A program made the translations under genes and the position numbers. Source: Pseudomonadota bacterium (lineage in GTDB: Bacteria > Pseudomonadota > Gammaproteobacteria > Burkholderiales > Burkholderiaceae_C). From it: a stretch of 64,000 nucleotides of DNA. The stretch lies in assembly GCA_030535425.1 (NCBI GenBank), contig JAUNHQ010000002.1, positions 1 through 64,000 of the forward strand, given 5' to 3'. Positions 54,936-64,000 of this stretch are shown here, one piece after another. Numbering within the stretch: the first letter of the stretch is position 1; every line of letters starts with the position of its first letter. A model generated the notes under the pieces. It had not been told where the DNA came from. It ran no database searches and saw only the letters and a list, made by a program, of their open reading frames with translations.

Positions 54936-57011
54936 ATGAATCTCCCCTTCTCCGCCGTTTGCCGATCTGGCTGGTTGCCCGTGCTATCTCTTTTCCTGGG
55001 CATGGGCCATGCACAACATGTTCAGGCGCAATCAGCACAAGCACATCAGGCCGCGCCGCAGGCGCAAGCCACGGCCCAGGCTGACGAAGCCACCCTGCCG
55101 GCCATTACCGTCACCGTCAACAAGCAGCGCCAGCCCCTGCACGAAGTGGCCGCCAGCGCATCGGCCCTGACGGGGCAGGACTTGCGGGACAGTGGCGCGC
55201 GCGACGTGCAGGCGCTGGCACACATGACGCCTGGCCTGGGCTTTCAGCCTATAGGCCAGTCGGGGCTTGTGTCGCCGGTCATGCGCGGGCTGACGGCCAA
55301 CATCATTTCCTTTTCGTCCGCGACCGCATTGCTGGTGGACGGGGTGCCCATGCTGCGCGCACAGGGCTTTGGCGACAGTCTGGTGGGTGTCGAGCAGGTG
55401 GATGTACTGCGCGGCCCGCAGTCCACGCTGTACGGGCGCAATGCCCAGGCAGGGGTGATTAACATCGTCACGCGGCAGCCCGGCAACGAGCCGCATGCCT
55501 GGCTGAGTCTGGATGCCGCCAGCCGCCGCAAGGCCGTGTTTCGCGCTGACCTCAGCCGCGCACTGGTGCCCGGCCTGCTTTACCTGGGGGTAGCCGGGGA
55601 GGCTGCCCGGCAGGACGGCTTTATCCACAACACTCACCTGGGCGGCATGGATGACGACCGCCGCCAGCGCAACGGCCGCATCACGTTGCGGCTGACACCG
55701 TCACCACGCACAGACATTGCATTGCGCCTGAACGCACGGCAGCATGACGACGGCGCATCGCTTTGGGGCGCCCCCGGCGCGCCGCGCGCCACCGTGCAGT
55801 CCAGCCACGCGGGCACCAACACCTCGCATGGCCATACCTGGGCGCTGGATGTGGCGCACGACTTCGGCGGCGATGTGCAACTGCGCGCCATCACGGCACG
55901 CAACGTTTGGAACGACGAGCTGACGCAGGACACCGACTATCTGCCCGCCGACAACCTGCGCATGGCACGCGATCACCGCTTTAACACACTGTCGCAAGAG
56001 CTGCGCCTGCAGGGCCGCTTGCACGGTGCACGCGAAGGCAGACCCGTTGAATGGCTGCTTGGCCTGTACGCCGATCGCGAAGACAACCGACTGGGCTTTA
56101 TGCAAAAAACACCCCGAGCCATCACCGTCACCCAGGCCAGCGAAAAAAGCCGTACGGCAGCACTGTTCACGCACTGGAGCGTGCCGCTGGCTGCCTCCTG
56201 GACGCTGACCGCGGGGGCACGCCTAGAACGCAGCCGCACCCGCTTTGCACTGGGCAGCGAGGTTGTTCAGCCCCTGTCGGCCACGCGCTTTTCACCCAAG
56301 CTGGCCTTGCAGCACACCTGGGGGCCGCACGCCAGCGCCTGGGCCAGCCTGGCCGATGGGTACCGGGCGGCAGGTTTCAATGCCTTTGCGCCCGAACAGC
56401 AGCGGCACTACGGCGCTGAGCGCGCCCGCGCCTTCGAGCTGGGCCTGAAAGGGCAGCTTGCACAGCCGCGCTTGCGCTACAGCGTCAGCCTCTACCACAT
56501 CAGGCTGCGCGACATGCAGGTGCAGCAAATGGGCCTGCCGGGGCAGGTGTACATCAGCAACGCCGCCCAGGCCCGCTCACGCGGCGCCGAGCTGGAGCTG
56601 GAATATGCCCCCGGCGGTGCATGGCTGCTGCACGCCGGTGTGGCGCTCAACCGCACGCGCTTTGGCCGCTTCATCGACGGGGCCAGACGCCACGACGGCA
56701 AGCACAACCCCTTTGCGCCCGACACCACGGCTTATCTGGGCGTGCGCTATGACCCCGGGCGCTGGTTCGCCCAGGTCCGCCTGCACGGCAGCAGCCGCAT
56801 TTATCTGGATGCCGCCAATCTGTACGCCCGTCCCGGCTACGGACTGTTGGACTTGTCTGCGGGCTGGCGGCCCACGCGCTCGACCGAGCTGTCATTTTTC
56901 GTGCGCAACGCCACCAACAAGCAGTACGACGCCGTGGGCTTTCAAAACGGCAGCACCGTCATCTACAGCGCCCCGCGCGAGTGGGGCCTGAGCCTGAGCT
57001 GGAAGCTGTGA
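54936..57011 (+). CDS. TonB-dependent siderophore receptor
   Basis: A 691-residue outer-membrane transporter. A signal peptide is followed by a TonB-box-like segment (ATLPAITVTVNKQRQPL), the plug domain (VDGVPMLRAQGFGD, VEQVDVLRGPQSTLYGRNAQ) and a 22-strand barrel ending in SLSWKL with a terminal hydrophobic residue. GAGG lies before the ATG at 54936. The stop overlaps the start of the importer gene (TGATG), so they are coupled. It is a FptA/FhuE-like receptor by context; the ligand is unknown. Confidence 0.92.
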   Translation: MNLPFSAVCRSGWLPVLSLFLGMGHAQHVQAQSAQAHQAAPQAQATAQADEATLPAITVTVNKQRQPLHEVAASASALTGQDLRDSGARDVQALAHMTPGLGFQPIGQSGLVSPVMRGLTANIISFSSATALLVDGVPMLRAQGFGDSLVGVEQVDVLRGPQSTLYGRNAQAGVINIVTRQPGNEPHAWLSLDAASRRKAVFRADLSRALVPGLLYLGVAGEAARQDGFIHNTHLGGMDDDRRQRNGRITLRLTPSPRTDIALRLNARQHDDGASLWGAPGAPRATVQSSHAGTNTSHGHTWALDVAHDFGGDVQLRAITARNVWNDELTQDTDYLPADNLRMARDHRFNTLSQELRLQGRLHGAREGRPVEWLLGLYADREDNRLGFMQKTPRAITVTQASEKSRTAALFTHWSVPLAASWTLTAGARLERSRTRFALGSEVVQPLSATRFSPKLALQHTWGPHASAWASLADGYRAAGFNAFAPEQQRHYGAERARAFELGLKGQLAQPRLRYSVSLYHIRLRDMQVQQMGLPGQVYISNAAQARSRGAELELEYAPGGAWLLHAGVALNRTRFGRFIDGARRHDGKHNPFAPDTTAYLGVRYDPGRWFAQVRLHGSSRIYLDAANLYARPGYGLLDLSAGWRPTRSTELSFFVRNATNKQYDAVGFQNGSTVIYSAPREWGLSLSWKL

Positions 57012-58291
57012 TGCAGATCGCCCCCCGCACGTGTGCCACGGCCTTGCAGCCCACGGCTTCCTACCGCTGGCCGCAGGCCGTCTTTGGCCTGCTGCATGTG
57101 GCGCTGACCGCACCCATGATCTACCTGGCCCTGGGCTTGCCGCTGCTGATGCGGCAGCACGGCTGGAGCGGGTTGAGCATCGGCTTGTTCCAGCTGGCCG
57201 GCCTGCCCGCGTTATGCAAAGTGTTGCTGGCCCTGCCCATTGAACGTACCCGCGCCGAGGGCCACGGCCTGGCGCGTTACAGGCGCTGGGCTGTACTGCT
57301 GGGCGCTGGCTATGGCGTCGCCCTGATGCTGCTGGCACTGCTGGATATGGACGCAGACAAGGCACTGCTGTTTGCGCTGCTGATGGCTTGCGTGCTGCTG
57401 TCCACCTGGATAGACGTGCCTGTCAGCGCACTCTCCATTGGCGTGCTGCCTCCGGCCGAGCGGGTACGTGCCGGGGGCGTGCGCTCGGCAGCCATGTTTG
57501 TTGCCGCCATTTTGGGCGGGGGGCTGATGCTGGTGCTGGCGCAGCGTCTGGGCTGGGCCTGGCCTTTTGTGCTGATGACTGCCCTGTTGGCACTGGCGCT
57601 GGCCTTGCTGCCCACCGTAAAAATGCCTGCCGCGCAGGATCCTGGCAAACAAGCGCATACCGAGCAGATGCCCGCCGCCCCGGACAGACCCGCGTCCGGC
57701 GGACTGCCGGGCTTTTTCAGGCAGCCCGACGTGGGCCGCTGGCTGGTGCTGTTGACGGGGTACTTTCCTTTCGTCGGCGTGGCCTGGGTCTACCTCAAGC
57801 CCATGCTGCTGGACCAAGGCTTTGCTGCCACACAGGTCGCCTGGGTCGTCGGCATGGGTGGCGGCACGCTGGGCGCTGCTGCCAGTCTGGCTGTGGCCCA
57901 GCTCCTGCGGCACGAGCGCCTGTCCTACTGCTTGCCCCTGTCCGCCTGGGGCAATGCGGCGGTGCTGGGCCTGCTGGCACTGGCCATGGCACTGCGCGCG
58001 CCCGCCCCGTGGCTGATCGCCATCTGCATGGTGCTGGCAGTGGCTGTGGGCGTGGCCTCATCGCTGGTGTTCGGGCTGATGATGGATTACGCCCGCCCCG
58101 CTCATCGGGCTGTTGACTACGGCGTGCAGGCCAGCTTCTACGCCCTGGGCCGGCTGGCGCTGATGCCCATTGCCGGCTGGCTGCTCGATCGCAGCGGCAA
58201 CGCCGGTTTGCTGCTGGCATTGTCTGTCCCGGCCCTGATCGTGGCCGCGCTGGCATGGCACTGGCGTCCCCGTCCCGCACAGTCATCGTGA
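57011..58291 (+). CDS. RhtX/FptX-like siderophore importer (MFS)
   Basis: A 426-residue inner-membrane protein with about 12 hydrophobic helices of the MFS/AmpG type. The N-terminal part (LTAPMIYLALGLPLLMRQHG, then LFQLAGLPALCKVLLALPIE) resembles RhtX (rhizobactin 1021) and FptX (pyochelin), permeases that import intact siderophores without an ABC system. It starts at the receptor's stop codon and precedes a methyltransferase gene. Confidence 0.87.
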   Translation: MQIAPRTCATALQPTASYRWPQAVFGLLHVALTAPMIYLALGLPLLMRQHGWSGLSIGLFQLAGLPALCKVLLALPIERTRAEGHGLARYRRWAVLLGAGYGVALMLLALLDMDADKALLFALLMACVLLSTWIDVPVSALSIGVLPPAERVRAGGVRSAAMFVAAILGGGLMLVLAQRLGWAWPFVLMTALLALALALLPTVKMPAAQDPGKQAHTEQMPAAPDRPASGGLPGFFRQPDVGRWLVLLTGYFPFVGVAWVYLKPMLLDQGFAATQVAWVVGMGGGTLGAAASLAVAQLLRHERLSYCLPLSAWGNAAVLGLLALAMALRAPAPWLIAICMVLAVAVGVASSLVFGLMMDYARPAHRAVDYGVQASFYALGRLALMPIAGWLLDRSGNAGLLLALSVPALIVAALAWHWRPRPAQSS

Positions 58292-58356
58292 ACGGGCTGC
58301 CCTGCCCGTTGCAGCCTGCAGTTTTCATCACTTCCATTCCTGAAAGTTTCGCCTTC

Positions 58357-59043
58357 ATGTCCACCCCCCACGACAGCCTCTCGCACTTCACCCCGCAGGA
58401 AGTGCAACACTACGACAGCCGCATTCCCGCCCTGGTGCCCGGCTACCACGTGCTGCACCACAGCAGCGCGGCACTGCTGAAGACCATGCTGCCCGCCGGT
58501 GGGCGCGTGCTGGTGGTGGGCGCAGGCACTGGCGCCGAACTGCTGGCGCTGCAAGCCAACAATCTGCACTGGCCCTGCACCGCCGTGGAACCTATGCCCG
58601 AAATGCTGGCGCTGGGTCGCGCCAAATGCGCGGCAGCCGGCATGCAGAACGTGACCTGGCACCGTGCCTTTTTGCATGAGCTGCCGCCCGGCGCGCCCCA
58701 TGACGCCGCCTTGTGCCAACTGGTGCTGCACTTCATCGCCACACCGCAGGACAAGCAGCGGCTTCTGTCGGACATTGCCAGCCGGCTCAAACCTGGCGCA
58801 TCCCTGCTGCTGTGTGACTTGCTGGTCACCGATCCACAGGAGCGCAGCGCCTTGATTGAGTGCGCCGTCAGCCTGGGCATGCCCGGCCAGCGGCGCGAGA
58901 TCATGCGCCAGCGCCTGCAGGACGACTTTTTTCCCCTGAGCGAGCCGCAACTGGCCCAGCTGGCCGCAGATAGCGGTTTTCAGGCTCCCCAGCTGTTTTT
59001 TCGCACCTTGTGCTTTGGCGGCTGGCTGCTGCGCCGCTGCTGA
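58357..59043 (+). CDS. SAM-dependent methyltransferase of the siderophore locus
   Basis: A 228-residue class I methyltransferase with VLVVGAGTGAELLALQ as SAM loop, an acidic residue in CTAVEPMPEMLAL, and LVLHFIATPQDKQRLLSDIA. The substrate is unknown. It lies 65 bases after the importer, apparently in the same operon, which is unusual because no siderophore synthesis genes are present. It might modify an imported siderophore or regulate iron release. Confidence 0.82.
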   Translation: MSTPHDSLSHFTPQEVQHYDSRIPALVPGYHVLHHSSAALLKTMLPAGGRVLVVGAGTGAELLALQANNLHWPCTAVEPMPEMLALGRAKCAAAGMQNVTWHRAFLHELPPGAPHDAALCQLVLHFIATPQDKQRLLSDIASRLKPGASLLLCDLLVTDPQERSALIECAVSLGMPGQRREIMRQRLQDDFFPLSEPQLAQLAADSGFQAPQLFFRTLCFGGWLLRRC

Positions 59044-59230
59044 GGGATGGGCTGCCTTTTCCCCTGCCTTTCCCTTGCTTTTCCCCGCATCATGATCATC
59101 AAAATTCATAGCAAATTTTTAGCAGGGATGTGCGATAACGACATTTTCTTTTTTGCATTCCTTTCCGCGCCGCAGCCTGTGAATGCCCGGCCAAGCATGC
59201 GCACATGGCAGTGGGAGGAGCGCCGCTTTT

Positions 59231-60951
<1,721 letters not shown>

Positions 60952-60982
60952 AAGCACAACCCTTACCTACCCGCAAACCGCC

Positions 60983-61240
60983 ATGCCCCACCCTGCGCCG
61001 CCTGTGCAGCAGCCCATCACCCTGGACATTGACGATGACTTGCTGGCCTTGGCGCAAGACACCGCTTTGCGCCAGGGCATCACACTGGGTCAGGCGGTAT
61101 CGCAATAGATGCGGCGGGGCGCACAAGTGGTGAAACAAACGGGGCTGCACAAACAGCGGAACAAGTCCCCGCGCACAGCGCCGAGCAGTCACCACACGCG
61201 CGCTGCCCATAAGCGTCCGGGTTTTCAAAAATCGGCCAAG
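60983..61240 (+). pseudogene. Decayed VapB/DUF2191-like antitoxin
   Basis: An ATG at 60983 opens a 41-residue frame whose end, TLDIDDDLLALAQDTALRQG then ITLGQAVSQ, matches the ribbon-helix-helix N-terminus of small VapB-type antitoxins. A TAG at 61106-61108 interrupts it; the same frame continues as MRRGAQVV...KRPGFQ, where intact relatives read on through an ELARRG-like segment to a GF(P) motif. No toxin gene follows; the next gene is on the other strand. The right end given here is approximate. Confidence 0.55.
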
Positions 61241-61248
61241 AATGCCCT

Positions 61249-62040
61249 TCAGCGCGCGTCGGCTATGTGCGCCATCAAACCCGTTTGGCCCGGCGCCACG
61301 TGCTCGGCCAGGACATGCCGGTCCGGGTAGTCGCCCCCGTTTTGCGGGCGAAAGGCCATAGGCGCATCGTCAAACAGCCGCTGCACCCGTGTACGCCAGG
61401 CTGCGGCGGCTTTGGCCATGCCAGCGGCATCAAGCCCGCCCGCCCCATACACCGCGAAGGTGGGCAGCACCTGCATGCCTGGAAAGAACAAGCTGCCATG
61501 CGTAATGGGAAATAGCAGCTGATCCAGCGGCCCGTTGATGCCACGCGGCGAATAGTCCTGCGCCGGCCCGCCCACGGAAACGGCCAATAGCGCGCGCTTG
61601 CCCGCAAACCCGCCTTCGCCGTAGCGGTAAGTGTTGCCCGCCCCCTGGTAGCCATAGGCCAGGCCAAAGGCCCAGACTCGCTCGATCCAGCCCTTCATGA
61701 TCGCCGGCATGCTGAACCACCACAGGGGAAACAGCAGGATCACCGCATCAGCCGCCAGAATTTTTCGCTGTTCTTGCTCGACATCGGGTGTCTGGCAGCC
61801 GTGGGCAAACGCATGACCGGATTCGTCGATGAAAGACAGCCGCTCCGGATTGATGCGCTTGGGAAAGTCCTGCGCGTCAAACACAGCCTTCCAGCCCATG
61901 CCATAGAGGTCGGATTGCATGACCTCATGGCCTTGGGCTTTCAGCGTCTCGCAGGCGGTCTCGGCAAGCTGGTGTGTCACGGATGTTGGTTCGGGGTGCG
62001 CGTGAACAACAAGCACTTTCTTCGGGCTGTTTGATGGCAT
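61249..62040 (-). CDS. NAD(P)H-dependent quinone oxidoreductase, flavodoxin-fold
   Basis: A 263-residue protein of the NQO1/KefF/YwrO family that reduces quinones or similar electrophiles with FAD or FMN. The opening KVLVVHAHPEPTSVTHQL, the LFPLWWFSMPAIMKGWIERV segment and GKRALLAVSVGGP are typical. It is divergent from a LysR gene 105 bases away that probably controls it. Confidence 0.91.
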   Translation of the reverse strand: MPSNSPKKVLVVHAHPEPTSVTHQLAETACETLKAQGHEVMQSDLYGMGWKAVFDAQDFPKRINPERLSFIDESGHAFAHGCQTPDVEQEQRKILAADAVILLFPLWWFSMPAIMKGWIERVWAFGLAYGYQGAGNTYRYGEGGFAGKRALLAVSVGGPAQDYSPRGINGPLDQLLFPITHGSLFFPGMQVLPTFAVYGAGGLDAAGMAKAAAAWRTRVQRLFDDAPMAFRPQNGGDYPDRHVLAEHVAPGQTGLMAHIADAR

Positions 62041-62145
62041 GGCAGGGTCTTTCGTTCAGATGAATGAATAAGAAAAGCAGGCATCAGTTTCGAGCGCCTA
62101 CAGGTATCTGTGAAATCAAAACATGCTTGCCATAGCATCCACGGC
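62041..62145. promoter_or_regulatory. Divergent promoter region with a possible LysR site
   Basis: The dyad ATGCT (62123-62127), TGCCAT, AGCAT (62134-62138) fits the T-N11-A type of LysR-binding sites and lies 8 bases before the LysR start, a position fit for autoregulation. No clear -35/-10 pair was identified. Confidence 0.4.
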
Positions 62146-63048
62146 ATGGATACCAAGAAGCTGGACTTGAATCTTCTGCTCACGCTCGAAGCGCTGTTGA
62201 CGGAGCAAAACGTCACGCGGGCGGCCGCGCGTTTGCACCTGAGCCAACCTGCCGTCAGCGCCCAGCTAGGTCGGCTGCGTGCACTGTTTGACGACCCCTT
62301 GCTTGTTCCAGCGCAACGCGGCATGACGCCCACCGCCAAGGCTTTGGAATTGCTGGAGCCGCTTCGCCTGGCGCTTGACCAGGTGCGCGCCATGCTGGGC
62401 GCGCATCGTCACTTCAACCCTGACCGAGACAATCTCACCGTTGCCATTGCCTGCACGGATTACCTTCAAGCCATCGTGATTCAACCGCTGGTGGTGGCCT
62501 TGCGAAAGCGCGCGCCCGGCGTGCGCATTGCCGTGCGCCACCTGGACCCTGCGCAGCTGGAGGCGCAAATGGCCAGCGGCGAAGTGGACTTGGCGCTGAT
62601 GACGCCCGAGCACGGCCCAGGCAGCCTGCGCGCCCGGCATCTGTTTGACGAGCGCTATGTCCTCATCGGCCGAAAGCGCCACCCCCAATTGCAGCGCCGC
62701 CTGACGGTGGCGCAGTTCGCGCAGCTCGATCACGTCATCGTCTCGCTGCAAGGCGGCGGCTTCACCACGCCCGTGGATGATGGGCTGACAAGCCTGGGCT
62801 ATCAACGCCACGTGGCGCTGTCAGCCACATCGTTTCTCGTCGTGCCGGAAATCGTTGCCCACTCCAACCTGGTGGCCCTGGTGCCGCAGCGGCTGGTGCA
62901 CCAACGCAGCCATGCGCTCAAAATCGTCGAATGCCCTTTCCCCATACCGAGCTTTGCCGTGGGCATGCTCTGGCATGAGCGCAATCACGGCCATAGCGGC
63001 CAGCAATGGATGCGCGACGCCGTATTGAAGTTGGCTCAATCGCTATAG
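62146..63048 (+). CDS. LysR-family transcriptional regulator
   Basis: A 300-residue LysR regulator. The N-terminal winged helix ([40 protein letters not shown]) is canonical; residues about 90-300 are the two-lobed effector domain. The ATG at 62146 gives [11 protein letters not shown]; the upstream GTG extension was rejected. It is the NodD/NahR-like subgroup by its N-terminus. It lies next to, and divergent from, a quinone oxidoreductase gene, its likely target. Confidence 0.92.
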   Translation: MDTKKLDLNLLLTLEALLTEQNVTRAAARLHLSQPAVSAQLGRLRALFDDPLLVPAQRGMTPTAKALELLEPLRLALDQVRAMLGAHRHFNPDRDNLTVAIACTDYLQAIVIQPLVVALRKRAPGVRIAVRHLDPAQLEAQMASGEVDLALMTPEHGPGSLRARHLFDERYVLIGRKRHPQLQRRLTVAQFAQLDHVIVSLQGGGFTTPVDDGLTSLGYQRHVALSATSFLVVPEIVAHSNLVALVPQRLVHQRSHALKIVECPFPIPSFAVGMLWHERNHGHSGQQWMRDAVLKLAQSL

Positions 63049-63187
63049 AGCGCATGAAGCCCTTGCCCCTGTGCCTTTCAGCGCACCATCGCCCCGGCAC
63101 AATGGCAGCTGTGCGCCGCTGTGCGGCTCAAACGCCTTGCGCTACGCCCTCCGGGCTTATCCTCACCCCCTTGATTCATCCCACACC

Positions 63188-64000
63188 ATGAACCTCTGTG
63201 GCTTTCCCATCGGCCTTGACCGGCCCTTCTTCCTCATCGCCGGCCCCTGCGTGGTCGAATCCGAACAACTGCAAATGGACGTGGCCGGGCAGCTCAAGGA
63301 AATCACCAGTGCCTTGGGCATCCCCTTCATCTTCAAAAGCAGCTACGACAAGGCCAACCGCTCCAGCGGCAGCAGCTTTCGCGGCCCCGGCATGGCGCGC
63401 GGCCTGGAAATTCTGGCCAAGGTCAAAAAAGACCTGGCCCTGCCCGTGCTGACCGACGTGCACACCGAGGCCGAAATCCCCGCCGTGGCCGCCGTGGTGG
63501 ACGTGCTGCAAACCCCTGCTTTTTTGTGCCGGCAGACCGACTTCATCCGCGCCGTGGCGCAGTCGGGCAAGCCCGTCAACATCAAAAAGGGCCAGTTCCT
63601 TGCGCCGCACGACATGAAAAACGTGATCGACAAAGCCCGCGCCGCCGCGCGCGAAGCGGGCCTGCCCGAAGACAATTTCATGGCCTGCGAGCGCGGCGCC
63701 AGCTTTGGCTACAACAACCTGGTCAGCGACATGCGCAGCCTGGCCATCATGCGCGAAACGGGCGCGCCCGTGGTGTTTGACGCCACCCACAGCGTGCAAC
63801 TGCCCGGCGGCCAAGGCACCTCAAGCGGCGGCCAGCGCGAGATGGTGCCCGTGCTGGCCCGCGCCGCCGTGGCTGTTGGCGTGGCCGGCCTGTTCATGGA
63901 AACCCATCCCGATCCCCAAAACGCCCTGAGCGACGGCCCCAACGCCGTGCCGCTCAAGCACATGCGCGCCCTGCTCGAAACCCTGCTGGCGCTGGATGCA
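63188..64000 (+). CDS. kdsA: 3-deoxy-8-phosphooctulonate synthase KdsA (3' end beyond window)
   Basis: The first 271 codons are present and open at the right edge; the family is about 285 residues long. KdsA condenses arabinose 5-phosphate with phosphoenolpyruvate to Kdo 8-phosphate for lipopolysaccharide. [31 protein letters not shown] and [12 protein letters not shown] are family motifs. The upstream gap 63049-63187 shows no gene. Confidence 0.96.
   Translation, partial: MNLCGFPIGLDRPFFLIAGPCVVESEQLQMDVAGQLKEITSALGIPFIFKSSYDKANRSSGSSFRGPGMARGLEILAKVKKDLALPVLTDVHTEAEIPAVAAVVDVLQTPAFLCRQTDFIRAVAQSGKPVNIKKGQFLAPHDMKNVIDKARAAAREAGLPEDNFMACERGASFGYNNLVSDMRSLAIMRETGAPVVFDATHSVQLPGGQGTSSGGQREMVPVLARAAVAVGVAGLFMETHPDPQNALSDGPNAVPLKHMRALLETLLALDA

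Noticed and set aside
59094..59120. A possible further copy of the dispersed repeat (CATAGCAAATTTTTAGCAGG)
   Set aside because: It shares only the TAGCAA string; the direct rather than inverted arrangement does not fit the family.

Overview
The window reads as a chromosomal segment of a high-GC betaproteobacterium of the order Burkholderiales, most likely family Comamonadaceae. This rests on three things: protein sequences, the gene order pdxJ-recO-era-rnc-lepB-lepA-mucD-rseB-rseA-rpoE-fabF-acpP-fabG-fabD-fabH-plsX-rpmF-yceD, and an fdsGBACD formate dehydrogenase operon with a divergent fdsR. No rRNA, tRNA, CRISPR array, integrase or complete insertion sequence was found. The species cannot be fixed from the sequence alone.

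Layout. 1-3.3 kb: the end of an unidentified gene, a 104-base nested inverted repeat, a secreted DUF4189-like protein with a small lipoprotein, a Phd/PIN toxin-antitoxin pair with a perfect palindromic operator, and a TehB-like methyltransferase. 3.3-5.8 kb: a detached hisH-hisA-hisF block. 5.8-13.3 kb: the fds operon (minus strand) and fdsR (plus). 13.3-31.5 kb: one long minus-strand housekeeping array for pyridoxine, DNA repair, RNA processing, protein export, the sigma-E envelope stress cascade and fatty acid/phospholipid synthesis. 31.5-35.3 kb: Maf, a tetrapyrrole-methylase-family protein, SppA, a Rieske protein and a HAD phosphatase. 35.3-38.2 kb: an accessory insertion between the HAD gene and rluC with a broken WYL-regulator ORF, an unrecognised 305-residue protein and an AT-rich phospholipase-D-type nuclease gene. 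38.2-47.7 kb: rluC and rne (divergent, long rne leader), an LRAT-like protein, a LON-domain protein, a methyltransferase, dapA, bamC and an MBL hydrolase. 47.7-53.7 kb: an alanine-rich lipoprotein, a RoxA-like hydroxylase, an SlyD-like FKBP, a glycine-zipper lipoprotein, dut and coaBC. 53.8-59 kb: an AraC regulator, TonB receptor, RhtX/FptX-like importer and methyltransferase that look like a xenosiderophore uptake locus. 59-64 kb: pyrG, a decayed antitoxin ORF, a quinone-reductase/LysR pair and the 5' part of kdsA.

Two themes cut across the window. First, about a dozen copies or fragments of one dispersed intergenic repeat occur. A typical copy has a terminator-like hairpin next to an A/T tract and an AGCTA...TAGC hairpin. 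Copies supply terminators between convergent genes, and in places the hisH start codon or the fabH stop codon. Second, housekeeping operons that are usually compact are opened by small accessory insertions: his genes, rluC/HAD, and pyrG/kdsA. The strongest candidate for something undescribed is the WYL-remnant / 305-residue protein / PLD-nuclease locus at 35.5-37.9 kb.
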